From a virus: a stretch of DNA of 21,317 bases. Location of the stretch: positions 1-21,317 of the IMG/VR virus record IMGVR_UViG_3300010149_000232. The stretch is one strand, 5' to 3'. This document shows positions 1-7,618 of the stretch, piece by piece. Position 1 is the stretch's first letter. The number at the start of each line of letters is the position of its first letter. Both the position numbers and the translations under genes were made by a program. The notes beneath the pieces are model-generated. The model saw nothing but the letters and a program-made list of their open reading frames with translations, did not search any database and was not told the origin of the DNA.

Positions 1-495
1 AGCAACTGTTTCTAAACTAATAGGTGCAGGAACTACTGCCCCATGTTGTTGTAAACAAATATATCCTCTTTTTCTTGAAGAAGAAACAGCAGCATTTTCG
101 TCAGCGAATAATGTTGGAAAATCAGCAAGATTACCAGAAAGGTAAATAGCGTCAGCATCATTACCTGCTACCATAGCAGTAAATTCTAATGCGTAAGAAT
201 CTCCAGAAGCACTCTTAGTATAAAATTCTGCTGTACAACCCGTATATAAATCAGGAACTAAATGGTAATAATCTGTAAAATGTTTTACAGCGTTACTACC
301 TTCTCCATGTGCATTATCAATTACCACAGATGCTCCATCCACAGCATAGCCTAAACTATACTTAATTAAGTGCGCTCTATTTGTGCTTGCTCTACCTAAT
401 GTTGGGCCATACGGCATATATCCTAAAAACAGTTTTGCTTCAGGGGCCATAGTCATTGTTAGACCGGAACCCATCCATACTTCTGATGTTGACAT
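1..495 (-). CDS. Probable major tail tube protein (3' end beyond window)
   Basis: The frame opens at an ATG at 495 and stays open for 165 codons to the left edge, so the C-terminus is missing. The start is preceded by AGGTAAGTAAA, a reasonable Shine-Dalgarno site, 21 bases after the upstream stop. The visible protein begins MSTSEVWMGSGLTM and is rich in Gly, Ala, Thr and aromatic residues, with alternating hydrophobic segments that suggest a beta-rich structural protein (for example SYALEFTAMVAG around residues 100-111). It has no signal peptide or membrane segment. In tailed viruses the gene after the connector and tail-terminator genes normally encodes the tail tube, and composition agrees. 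I do not recognise a family-specific motif, so the tube role is inferred from position. A sheath, baseplate or second decoration protein is possible. Confidence 0.5.
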   Translation of the reverse strand, partial: MSTSEVWMGSGLTMTMAPEAKLFLGYMPYGPTLGRASTNRAHLIKYSLGYAVDGASVVIDNAHGEGSNAVKHFTDYYHLVPDLYTGCTAEFYTKSASGDSYALEFTAMVAGNDADAIYLSGNLADFPTLFADENAAVSSSRKRGYICLQQHGAVVPAPISLETVA

Positions 496-516
496 TTTAC
501 TTACCTACTTTTTTTG

Positions 517-1158
517 TTAACATGTGACGCCTTGTGCTAATCTTCTCATTGTTATATTTACTTTATATCCGAATAATTTATTTCTCTTGTCGTTACTTTC
601 TGTTCTTCCGCCTAGTATTAAGTGGTTAATATTTTGATACAACAAGCCATTTTTGATATAGCCCTTACGCCTTAATTCGATTATATACCTAACTATAATA
701 TAAAGGCTTCGGATTCGGTCTATACCAAATGTACCAGAATTAGGGGAAACCTTACTTCCATTAGTTAGTGTTCTATCATCCTGTCTAGTGCGAATCCATA
801 TTTCCATTTCATGAATTTCGTCACGGGAATCCCAAAATACCGTAGGGTAATTTACAGTTTGAGAACTTTGAGAAATAATAAGTAAATCATTAGAATAAAT
901 AGGTTCGGGAGTCCCAGCAGTTCTATCTCCTGTTTCTACCTTACTAGTATTAATCCTATTACCACCACGGGCGCGACCTTGAGCATCAGTATTTTTACCA
1001 GAATTCATATTTCTAATATCTAGTATTTGTGGAGTTACTGCGTGTATGTCTGCTATTTGTCCATTACCGTTTGTAGTATCTAAAGCAGTACAAGCAGCAG
1101 CCCAGTTATCACTAAGGATTGTAATAAGTGATGTTGTTTCGTCTTCTGTTACTGCCAT
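517..1158 (-). CDS. Putative neck / tail-terminator-like protein, 213 aa
   Basis: The start ATG at 1158 overlaps the upstream stop (TAATG) and has AAGGTG about eight bases before it, so translation is probably coupled. The first 85 residues are polar, Gly/Asn/Thr-rich and probably flexible. The second half is compact, with strand-like segments (YPTVFWDSRDEIHEMEIWIR at about 104-123), a helix (SLYIIVRYIIELRRKGYI) and a final strand (YKVNITMRRLAQGV). A helix flanked by beta strands and ending in a strand suits a tail terminator or tail-completion protein, and the location between the connector and the probable tail tube fits. There is no diagnostic motif, so the family is an inference from layout. 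It is probably a virion component acting at the head-tail joint. Confidence 0.5.
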   Translation of the reverse strand: MAVTEDETTSLITILSDNWAAACTALDTTNGNGQIADIHAVTPQILDIRNMNSGKNTDAQGRARGGNRINTSKVETGDRTAGTPEPIYSNDLLIISQSSQTVNYPTVFWDSRDEIHEMEIWIRTRQDDRTLTNGSKVSPNSGTFGIDRIRSLYIIVRYIIELRRKGYIKNGLLYQNINHLILGGRTESNDKRNKLFGYKVNITMRRLAQGVTC

Positions 1159-1364
1159 TACTCAAACACCTTTTTTAATTCCTGAGTAATTTTATTATTT
1201 ATTTCTTCCTTTATAAACTTAGCAGTAAGTTCTTCTGACATTCTAACCCCAAGAAGTTCTTCGCTCATATTTTCTACTTCTTCTGCCTGCGACTTAGTAG
1301 TTTCTACTACATTAGGTATTTTTTCTTGTAAGGTTTGTAGTTTCTTTAAAATCTTATCAAACAT
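1158..1364 (-). CDS. Small coiled-coil protein, 68 aa
   Basis: This short gene starts at an ATG that overlaps the stop of the gene before it (TAATG) and ends by overlapping the start of the next one, so it is embedded in the translationally coupled chain. GAGGGCGA upstream serves as the ribosome site. The protein is almost all helix, with heptad-like spacing (ILKKLQTLQEKI, then MSEELTAKFIKEEI) and no membrane segment. I do not recognise a family. Possible roles are a small neck protein or an assembly chaperone. The coupling on both sides supports a real gene despite its length. Confidence 0.6.
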   Translation of the reverse strand: MFDKILKKLQTLQEKIPNVVETTKSQAEEVENMSEELLGVRMSEELTAKFIKEEINNKITQELKKVFE

Positions 1365-2092
1365 TATCGTCGCCCTCTAAATGGTTTAGGGGGGTGGCTT
1401 CTATCGCGTGAAACTGTTGGTCTTGCCATATACGGACGTAGTTTATCTAAATATAAATCAGGAGGAACTTCTCTTTTTTTAATAAAACTATTTTCGTAAT
1501 CTCTACTTAATGTTCGGACTGCCCTTCCTTTCGAACCATATGCTGTGTCAGGACTATGTGTATTGGTTCGCCTGCTGCCGTCCGGGTCATTTCCTCTTGG
1601 TGCTAAATTTGTGGCAGAAATAGATTCAATATATCCCCTTGATATTAAATCTTGAACTGGTCGGGGGCTCACTTTACGCGCATATTTGTAATAATGTTGG
1701 TATTTTCTTCCAATTTTTCCACTTGATGTTAAAACGTATAAATTAGTTACTTTCTTACTAATTTTATTCTTGGTTAAAATTTCCATCGTTATAGTATATT
1801 TTTTTGCTTCATCCGCAACTAATTCGTAAAACTTATCTTTAGCAATAGGTTCTCCAAGTTCCATATGATTTTTAATTATATCGGAATATATTTTAGTAAA
1901 TATACCATCTATAAGTTTTTTTCTATTTTTTTTCCTAAAACGTTTTGCTGTAGGAGTATCAATTATAAGTCGTAAACCTAATGTATCTGTAAGCCCCATA
2001 GAATAATTAGAAATAGCCATGCTAACTTCTGGACCATAGGTTTCTATACCAAGAAAAAACTCATTATCCTGTTTAATTATATCATACCACAT
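1364..2092 (-). CDS. Unknown head-completion-region protein, 242 aa
   Basis: I place the start at the ATG at 2092 because GTGAT lies four bases before it. The longer reading from a GTG at 2101 would use that Shine-Dalgarno sequence as coding sequence. The N-terminal half contains strand-like segments (EFFLGIETYGPEVSMAISN) and a central helical, Lys-rich stretch (TAKRFRKKNRKKLIDGIFTK). The last 80 residues are Arg/Pro/Ser-rich and look disordered, ending PKPFRGRR. A basic tail could bind DNA or acidic capsid partners. Position directly after the connector gene suggests a head-closure or tail-completion role, but no family is recognisable. The gene overlaps the next start by one base. Confidence 0.6.
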   Translation of the reverse strand: MWYDIIKQDNEFFLGIETYGPEVSMAISNYSMGLTDTLGLRLIIDTPTAKRFRKKNRKKLIDGIFTKIYSDIIKNHMELGEPIAKDKFYELVADEAKKYTITMEILTKNKISKKVTNLYVLTSSGKIGRKYQHYYKYARKVSPRPVQDLISRGYIESISATNLAPRGNDPDGSRRTNTHSPDTAYGSKGRAVRTLSRDYENSFIKKREVPPDLYLDKLRPYMARPTVSRDRSHPPKPFRGRR

Positions 2093-2093
2093 A

Positions 2094-3182
2094 TTAATCA
2101 CTATCCAAGAAATAAATAAGGCGCTTTTTCATACCGAGAATTTTATCAATTTCTTCCTTATACTTAGTATATTTATCTGTTAAAGCAAGTCCGGCCTCAC
2201 CGTTCTCACCAAGTAAAAGCGTTGAATCGTCTTCGGCCATAAGTTCACATGCTACAATTTTGGTAGCGGCCTCAGTAATAATAGCAGGGACTGACGCCCC
2301 TCCTGTAAGATATGTAACACGAATAGAGTGTTTTTGATTATATGGGTAGTTAGTTCGGAAAAATATAGCACCATCATTACGAATATCCCACCAGTCCTGC
2401 TCACGGCCCCGGGCCTCGGTATCTGAAAAATCTTCCCTTGAAACCCCACTACCACTTACAGTAAGTGTGCAGTTTTTACCATCATCGCCCAGTAGCGTAG
2501 ATGAGATTACTATCTTATTGTCCTGCTCCACAGTAGCATAAAAGAAATCACTAATAGAATCTGAACCTGATGTTATAGCCTTCCTCCCACTTGACCCGGT
2601 AAACCCATTAGTCATAACAGGTAACTGTTCGTTAATTAGATATGCTAACTCATATGCAGCGGTGCGATTACCATAAGTAGTATTGAATGTACTAACCGTA
2701 GTTCCGGGAGTTAGTGTAAAAGTAGTTCCGCTATTAGGTAAACGTAAAACAACATTTGTAATATTAGTATGGTCAGTAATTGTTACAGAAGAAGTAGCAC
2801 CAGCAAGTTCTTCCCACTGATTACCACGCCATACAGCAAGCCTAACTATTTTACGAAGATTTTCTGCATTGAGTCGGATATACCCTACATAATCTGTATA
2901 CTTATTATACATGCTAGCCCTATTCATTCTAAACATATCATAATCAAAATCATGGTATTCGTTTTCGATTAAAATTGGTCGCCATGAATCTTTTGTATAT
3001 TCGTCAATATAATCTTCTGCATAGCGAATTAGTTCACCCACATGACCTTCTGTCGGATATGATGAATCATCGAATTCTGGAACACTGAGTAAATTAGCAA
3101 TTCTTGCCACGTCGGTATAGTAACCTATACCGTTTGCGTAGTCCGCTTGATTTATTGATGTATCTGAAGGTCTGTGTATCAT
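2094..3182 (-). CDS. Probable head-tail connector (gp6-like adaptor) with beta insertion, 362 aa
   Basis: Residues 22-70 form helices with the aspect of the N-terminus of HK97 gp6 / SPP1 gp15-type adaptors (VGELIRYAEDYIDEYTKDSW). The C-terminal part resumes with a strand pair (GAIFFRTNYPYNQKHSIRVT) and a helix (VPAIITEAATKIVACELMAE), the usual order in these connectors, which form the ring under the portal. Residues about 130-250 form an inserted beta-rich block (TTFTLTPGTTVSTFNTTYGN, then KIVISSTLLGDDGKNCTLTV) that makes the protein two to three times the usual adaptor length. The ATG at 3182 overlaps the previous stop (ATGA) and has GGGTGG upstream. The adaptor role comes from fold pattern and gene order and is moderately sure. 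Confidence 0.6.
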   Translation of the reverse strand: MIHRPSDTSINQADYANGIGYYTDVARIANLLSVPEFDDSSYPTEGHVGELIRYAEDYIDEYTKDSWRPILIENEYHDFDYDMFRMNRASMYNKYTDYVGYIRLNAENLRKIVRLAVWRGNQWEELAGATSSVTITDHTNITNVVLRLPNSGTTFTLTPGTTVSTFNTTYGNRTAAYELAYLINEQLPVMTNGFTGSSGRKAITSGSDSISDFFYATVEQDNKIVISSTLLGDDGKNCTLTVSGSGVSREDFSDTEARGREQDWWDIRNDGAIFFRTNYPYNQKHSIRVTYLTGGASVPAIITEAATKIVACELMAEDDSTLLLGENGEAGLALTDKYTKYKEEIDKILGMKKRLIYFLDSD

Positions 3183-6178
3183 TCTGCTTCCACCCGCTTA
3201 AGTAATCTATCTAACTCGTTAATGTTAGAGTAAAGTTCATTATAAATCCTTACCTTAAAGAAGTCATATATTTCACCTTTTCTCTTATCTCCAACAGAAA
3301 CCCTAGCAGTATCTTGCTGCGTTAATACACTTCTCATTGTATAGTTTTTACCGTGTAGAGGGACCACAGTAAAATCAACTTTACCGCTTGTCGATTCAAC
3401 TCGTTTTTTCTGCGAGTATTGTAATTTAGTAAAGGACTTAAGTTTGTTACCAAACCTTTGTTGACTCCCATATGATTTATTAAATATAAAAGTGAGTTTT
3501 ATTGTCCCTGATAAGTCCGCAATATCTACGGTATTAAAACCACTTGAACGTGTAAGAATATCAATAACCATTTGTTTAATATTATAGCCCTTTAGTAACT
3601 TATAACTACTACCCATTGTACTTTCTATACCCTTCGTCTTTTTAAAACTACTGATTGATTTTTTTGCTTTTGTAATTAGGCTGTTTATAAACGGAACACT
3701 GGCCTCTTCGTCAACCTGCATTAATTGTTGTAAGATAGTACGTAGATTATATTCGGCATTAACATTTAATAGTTGTACCTTCTTCTCATCATCCCCTTTT
3801 AGTTTCTCTTTTTCATCTGTTAAACTTTTTATGGCATTAATATTGTCTTCGCTTCTTCCAAATTCGTTAAGAAAATCTAATTTCTCTCTATATACATCGT
3901 CTACATTATCTGATTGAGTAATTTTACGTAAATGGGCTATGGTACCAATATCATCAGGGTCTTTTATTTCACCTTCAAGTTCTAAAAATACCTCTGGGGA
4001 TAATGTGTCGTCTTGTACGACCCCCTCTTCTTCATCGGATTCTTCATCTTCCAATTCCTGCAAATCTTTCTTTTTCCTTTCCGCCCACTCTTCATATTCT
4101 TCGTCGGACATATCTGAAGTTTCAGGCATTAATTCATCATCACTAGGCTCTAATTGTTGGGTTATATCAGTTATTAAAGTATACATTGGTTCTATAACAG
4201 TCATTAATTCATCGTATTGTAAATCATCTTTTACAATAACATTCGTAATATTAGATAATCTTTCAGAATATTGTCCCTTTACCTCATCACTAGCCGAATT
4301 GATAACAGAATTTAAAATACTAATAACAGATTTTATTTGGGTCTGCCTTAGTATTTTCTGAACATCATTACCTTTAATTATAGATAACATTCTATGTGTT
4401 TTTCCAAAATCCTGTAAAGTGTCTAAAGCCTTTTCAGCAATATTAAGTAACTGTTCATCGACTGATAATTTGGCTGGTTCTGTATTATCTGTATTTACTT
4501 CAGCGTATTTTTGTAAATTTAACTCGTTATTAAATTTTTGTATGTTAGGTTTTCTAGTTTTAGTCATACTTTTTGCTGCGTCAGGAATTGGTGATTTTTT
4601 AGACAAATCTAAGTTAATATTTAGTGATAGTTCTACAGTATCTTTCTCAGAAGTACTAGTATATACTATCGCTTTCGAGAATGCAATTCCTTTATCGGTT
4701 TTCTTTTTACTTGTTATTTTATCAAATATTTCAATAATACTAGCATCATCCTGTTTTCCATCTAACATATTTATTGTATCTTTAGTGTATTCTGTCTCAC
4801 CTAGTAAATCTTCCATGTCATTTATAGATATGGGGTTTGTCCCCTCTAATATTCTTAATGGTAAATTTTTACCGTCTAACTCTACATCTACCTGTTTAGT
4901 AGTAGATTGTGTCACTATTATTTTACCACCAGAAAGTTGTTCTAAAACCTCCTCTGCGATTTCTGATGCTAATTTATTTACTGCATCTAAACCTTTTAGT
5001 TTTTTATTATCGTGTTCATTAACTAGTTCTATAACATGGCAGACGTTTAAAAATTTATTTAAGTCATCCCCATCACTGAAGTTATTATTAAATGTTAAAT
5101 CTTTTTCAAAGTCCTCTACGTCAAAGGAAAAATCATATGTGTTTTTAACCATAAATTTTTTTAATTTATCTAGAGATTCAGATTTAATTTCATCTAACAG
5201 TTCATCCATTTTTGAAAATTCATCAAACACAGATAATGGGTAAAATAATTCGTAGTTATATGATATATGGTCTGGTCTACTTTTATCTACAATACTACGT
5301 GCCAAAAAATTAGCCAAGATTATCTGCCAAGGTGTATCTTCTCCTTTTTTCATAAGTGCAATAATATCTTCAGGTGAATTAAGACCTTCCCACTTTATAT
5401 CCACTCCCTGCCTTCTATATTCTTCTAGTTCTTCATCGGTTGTATTAGATTCTACACCATTTAAAATTTTAGTAAATTCTCTTGATGAAATAACATGAGC
5501 CCATCTTTTTGCGACTTCTAGCATTTTATTAATATTAAGATAGCCCTTTTTTGTGCCTTCTTTTGCTGAACTAGCAGTAGCATATTGTGTATCTTCGGTC
5601 ATTTGTAAATATTGTTGAAAGAGGGGGTCATCTACAGTAGTAGGTGTTAATTTATAAAATTGTTCGCTTACTGCCGTTTTATTTTTAATATCTCGTAACG
5701 TAATATTTGTATTGAAAAATTTACCATCTTTAACTGCATCTGCGATTGCTTTAAATTTATCAGCACCAACTGCCGCTACATCAAGATTATCAATACTTTG
5801 AGTTAAGGCTTCTACTGTAGTTCCTTCGACACCACGTAAAAAGTCCTGCATGTTCATGTCTAAAATACTATTAAACGCATCTCTATTAATATTATCAAAC
5901 TCTTGTTCGTTAAAGTTAGGAATATATTGTTCGGCATCATCTTCATGAGAAAATAACCAACTAATTAATCCACGCTTCACGCCTTTAATTTGTGCAATTC
6001 TTGAAGCGTCCTCTACTACTCTACTAGGATTTTGTACATTATTTATTTCGCCCTCATAAGCAGTACTTGGAAAAATATATTTATTTAATAAATTTATAGC
6101 AATTTCTTGGGTATACTTTGTTTCTGCACCGATTGCAGTATAGTCCTTAAATGCAAGAACAGAAGTCAAGTGGCTCAC
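3179..6178 (-). CDS. Large acidic unknown protein, about 999 aa
   Basis: This is the longest gene in the window and I do not recognise it. It is predominantly helical and polar, with no membrane segment, signal peptide or enzymatic motif that I can see. A strongly acidic, probably disordered stretch spans about residues 678-725 (for example ELEDEESDEEEG). The last 150 residues are basic and beta-like (SGTIKLTFIFNKSYGSQQRF, then KVDFTVVPLHGKNYTM). It lies between a beta-rich head-region protein and the connector, ahead of any tail gene, so a tape-measure role is unlikely; a large internal capsid or neck protein is more plausible. The start is uncertain. The GTG at 6178 overlaps the previous stop but lacks a good ribosome site, while a TTG at 6169 has GGAGTGA exactly five bases before it, the same spacing as the major capsid gene. 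Confidence 0.7.
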   Translation of the reverse strand: MSHLTSVLAFKDYTAIGAETKYTQEIAINLLNKYIFPSTAYEGEINNVQNPSRVVEDASRIAQIKGVKRGLISWLFSHEDDAEQYIPNFNEQEFDNINRDAFNSILDMNMQDFLRGVEGTTVEALTQSIDNLDVAAVGADKFKAIADAVKDGKFFNTNITLRDIKNKTAVSEQFYKLTPTTVDDPLFQQYLQMTEDTQYATASSAKEGTKKGYLNINKMLEVAKRWAHVISSREFTKILNGVESNTTDEELEEYRRQGVDIKWEGLNSPEDIIALMKKGEDTPWQIILANFLARSIVDKSRPDHISYNYELFYPLSVFDEFSKMDELLDEIKSESLDKLKKFMVKNTYDFSFDVEDFEKDLTFNNNFSDGDDLNKFLNVCHVIELVNEHDNKKLKGLDAVNKLASEIAEEVLEQLSGGKIIVTQSTTKQVDVELDGKNLPLRILEGTNPISINDMEDLLGETEYTKDTINMLDGKQDDASIIEIFDKITSKKKTDKGIAFSKAIVYTSTSEKDTVELSLNINLDLSKKSPIPDAAKSMTKTRKPNIQKFNNELNLQKYAEVNTDNTEPAKLSVDEQLLNIAEKALDTLQDFGKTHRMLSIIKGNDVQKILRQTQIKSVISILNSVINSASDEVKGQYSERLSNITNVIVKDDLQYDELMTVIEPMYTLITDITQQLEPSDDELMPETSDMSDEEYEEWAERKKKDLQELEDEESDEEEGVVQDDTLSPEVFLELEGEIKDPDDIGTIAHLRKITQSDNVDDVYREKLDFLNEFGRSEDNINAIKSLTDEKEKLKGDDEKKVQLLNVNAEYNLRTILQQLMQVDEEASVPFINSLITKAKKSISSFKKTKGIESTMGSSYKLLKGYNIKQMVIDILTRSSGFNTVDIADLSGTIKLTFIFNKSYGSQQRFGNKLKSFTKLQYSQKKRVESTSGKVDFTVVPLHGKNYTMRSVLTQQDTARVSVGDKRKGEIYDFFKVRIYNELYSNINELDRLLKRVEAE

Positions 6179-6780
6179 TCCACAAGAATGTAAGCCTCTA
6201 AATTACTCCAAGAACTTGATTCAATTCGGAGTCCACCACGACAAAGAATACCACTAAATTCGTATAATTCAGTAGGGTCATTTCCACCGGCTCCACCGCT
6301 AGAACCCATACTCTTATATGCGAACTTTGCGACTAATCCAACAGTATCTCCACCTTTAATATCAATTACCATACCTGTATCTGAGGCATCATCAGCCATT
6401 GATTCCGATACAGTAATTACAGTGTCGGTTAAAGCGGTAATTGTTTTATCACCATCATTACCTGATTCATCGGAACCAGAAATAGTAATAACCATACCAA
6501 CGCGTAAGCCGCGATTTAACCATGAACCACTAGATAAAGTAATTGTTTTATTCGATGCTGAAACAGCAACAGCGGCAGGGACAGTAAATCCACTACCAAT
6601 ATTATTTTCATAAATACTAAAATTAGCACCAACATCTGCTCCAGAGTTAGTACTAACTATTAATAATCCCCTAAACATACAGGGGTTTTCGTGCGTGGTA
6701 ACATTACCATCACGTATCTTTTCTAATTGCTGAATAACATTTGTGTTTTCAGTACATCTAATGCTTCTTGTTCTAGGCAT
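6175..6780 (-). CDS. Beta-rich structural protein, 201 aa
   Basis: The start ATG at 6780 has GGTGA four bases upstream and follows a 78-base intergenic region holding a long stem-loop and a TATA-like sequence. The protein is Gly/Ser/Thr-rich. Residues about 75-145 form a repeat of short strands (KTITLSSGSWLNRGLRVGMV, then DKTITALTDTVITVSES) like the small all-beta domains common in phage tail and head-decoration proteins. The end returns to strands around ELYEFSGILCRGGLRIES. It is probably a virion protein, either an accessory head protein or an early tail or neck component. No specific family is recognised. The stop overlaps the next gene's possible GTG start. Confidence 0.6.
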   Translation of the reverse strand: MPRTRSIRCTENTNVIQQLEKIRDGNVTTHENPCMFRGLLIVSTNSGADVGANFSIYENNIGSGFTVPAAVAVSASNKTITLSSGSWLNRGLRVGMVITISGSDESGNDGDKTITALTDTVITVSESMADDASDTGMVIDIKGGDTVGLVAKFAYKSMGSSGGAGGNDPTELYEFSGILCRGGLRIESSSWSNLEAYILVE

Positions 6781-6798
6781 ATAGTCACCGACTTAATA

Positions 6799-6849
6799 CC
6801 ACTACCCGCAAACCTACTTATAAACTTAGTGTAGATTTGCGGATAGCGG
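6799..6849 (-). other. 19-bp intergenic RNA stem-loop
   Basis: Read on the minus strand, CCGCTATCCGCAAATCTAC (6849-6831) can pair with GTAGGTTTGCGGGTAGTGG (6817-6799) around a 13-base loop. Sixteen pairs are Watson-Crick and the other three are G-U wobbles in the minus-strand RNA; on the plus strand the same positions would be A-C mismatches. That asymmetry favours a structure working in the mRNA made from this strand. It fills most of the only sizeable intergenic gap inside the head gene block. No U-run follows the stem, so it is not a classical intrinsic terminator. Likely roles are RNA processing, 3'-end stabilisation of the capsid message, or attenuation. Confidence 0.7.
6817..6824 (-). 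promoter_or_regulatory. Possible archaeal TATA box in stem-loop loop
   Basis: TTTATAAG on the minus strand is centred about 40 bases before the ATG at 6780. If used as an archaeal TATA box, initiation about 27 bases downstream would give a leader of about 14 bases that still holds the GGTGA ribosome site. It falls in and at the edge of the stem-loop's loop. AT-rich octamers are common here, so this may be chance. Confidence 0.3.
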
Positions 6850-6858
6850 ACATAATAA

Positions 6859-7230
6859 TTATTCTTCTTCACCGGATAATAAACCTAGAAGTGTGGACTT
6901 AGTATCTAACTTAGAATACTCAAGTCCTTTTTCGTCACATAGACCTTGTAATTCTTTTTTGGTCATTGATAGTGAAGGTTCCTCTTGGGCTTCATCGGAA
7001 GATTCTTCTTCCTCCACCACAAGAGTTTCTTCAACAGTTTCTTCAACAGTTTCTTCAACTAATTCAGTTGTTTCTTCTGTTGTTTCTTCTGTTGTTTCTC
7101 CTTCAATTTCCCAACCTGCATCATTACTTAATCTAGGCAGCCAATCGTCCGGTACTTCTGTCCACATATTAGGGTAAAATTCTTTACCATATACGCGACA
7201 AAATCCATTTAAGTATCGTACTCGAACCAT
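6859..7230 (-). CDS. Glu/Thr-repeat protein with HeH/SAP-like C-terminus, 123 aa
   Basis: The ATG at 7230 is preceded by GAGGTGA with five-base spacing. A GTG three codons earlier is part of that ribosome site, so I reject it. The first 45 residues are a compact, aromatic-rich segment (VRVRYLNGFCRVYGKEF, then MWTEVPDDW). A low-complexity acidic linker of repeated EETT and EETV units follows, encoded by two sets of 12-base tandem repeats. The last 30 residues (SMTKKELQGLCDEKGLEYSK) resemble the helix-extension-helix HeH/SAP/LEM-type motif often found at the ends of small phage head-region proteins, where it may bind nucleic acid or protein. It sits just after the capsid and probable decoration genes, so it is probably a minor head protein. 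The exact role is unknown. Confidence 0.6.
   Translation of the reverse strand: MVRVRYLNGFCRVYGKEFYPNMWTEVPDDWLPRLSNDAGWEIEGETTEETTEETTELVEETVEETVEETLVVEEEESSDEAQEEPSLSMTKKELQGLCDEKGLEYSKLDTKSTLLGLLSGEEE
7024..7059. repeat. 12-bp tandem repeat, three copies
   Basis: The plus-strand unit AGTTTCTTCAAC occurs three times in perfect succession. On the coding (minus) strand it gives the in-frame Val-Glu-Glu-Thr repeat of the acidic linker. Perfect copies at nucleotide level suggest recent slippage and likely length variation between relatives. Confidence 0.85.
7067..7102. repeat. Second 12-bp tandem repeat, three copies
   Basis: The plus-strand unit GTTGTTTCTTCT occurs twice perfectly and once with one change. 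It encodes repeated Glu-Glu-Thr-Thr in the same linker, seven bases beyond the first repeat block. The two units are related in sequence and probably diverged from one ancestral repeat. Confidence 0.8.
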
Positions 7231-7240
7231 CTTATTCACC

Positions 7241-7606
7241 TCAAAGTAGTCCCCAAACTCTTACTCTAATTTCGCCAATGTTATCAGTATTAGATGCAGC
7301 AGCAGCATGAATTTGAAACTCATTTCTGTTTGCACCCGTTTGGTATTTACCACCATCGGTTGCTCCAGATGCTACTTCTGCACTAATCATAGATACAGCA
7401 TATCCACCAGAAATAGTATCTACTGAAATACCAGATACTACTACACAAGAAATTTCACTTAAGCCTAAACTAGAGGCAGTAATTGTTTCCCCGTTAGCGG
7501 TATATGAAGTAATATCAATACTAGCATCTACAACATATTCACTACCCATAACTCTAGGACGAGTCGAGCCTAAATGGTCACTAATTAGTGTTACTGTATG
7601 TGTCAT
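7241..7606 (-). CDS. Putative capsid decoration protein, 121 aa
   Basis: The gene starts 12 bases after the major capsid stop, with GTGAT upstream of its ATG, and ends immediately before the next gene's ribosome site. The small protein is rich in Ser, Ala, Gly, Val and Ile, with repeated strand-like segments (SEYVVDASIDITSY, EISCVVVSGISVD, GEIRVRVWGLL) and no membrane segment. Size, beta content and position directly after the major capsid gene fit a head decoration or cement protein, though other small virion proteins can sit here. Its N-terminus holds TLISDHLGS, nearly repeated in the 202-residue protein encoded near 13.2 kb. The family is not recognised by a specific motif. Confidence 0.55.
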   Translation of the reverse strand: MTHTVTLISDHLGSTRPRVMGSEYVVDASIDITSYTANGETITASSLGLSEISCVVVSGISVDTISGGYAVSMISAEVASGATDGGKYQTGANRNEFQIHAAAASNTDNIGEIRVRVWGLL

Positions 7607-7618
7607 CTTATATCACAC

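Noticed and set aside
3939-4361. Plus-strand Ser-rich open frame
   Set aside because: Antisense of the acidic stretch in the same gene; poly-Ser arises from GAA/GAT codons read in reverse.
4419-5243. Long plus-strand open frame, 274 codons
   Set aside because: It lies wholly inside the minus-strand 999-residue gene, and its Ser/Phe/Leu-rich translation is what the antisense of a Lys/Asp/Glu-rich gene gives. No ribosome site or independent context.
6799-6849. Stem-loop as a rho-independent-type terminator
   Set aside because: The stem is followed by TATTAAGTCGGTGA rather than a U-run, and a ribosome site and gene begin immediately after.
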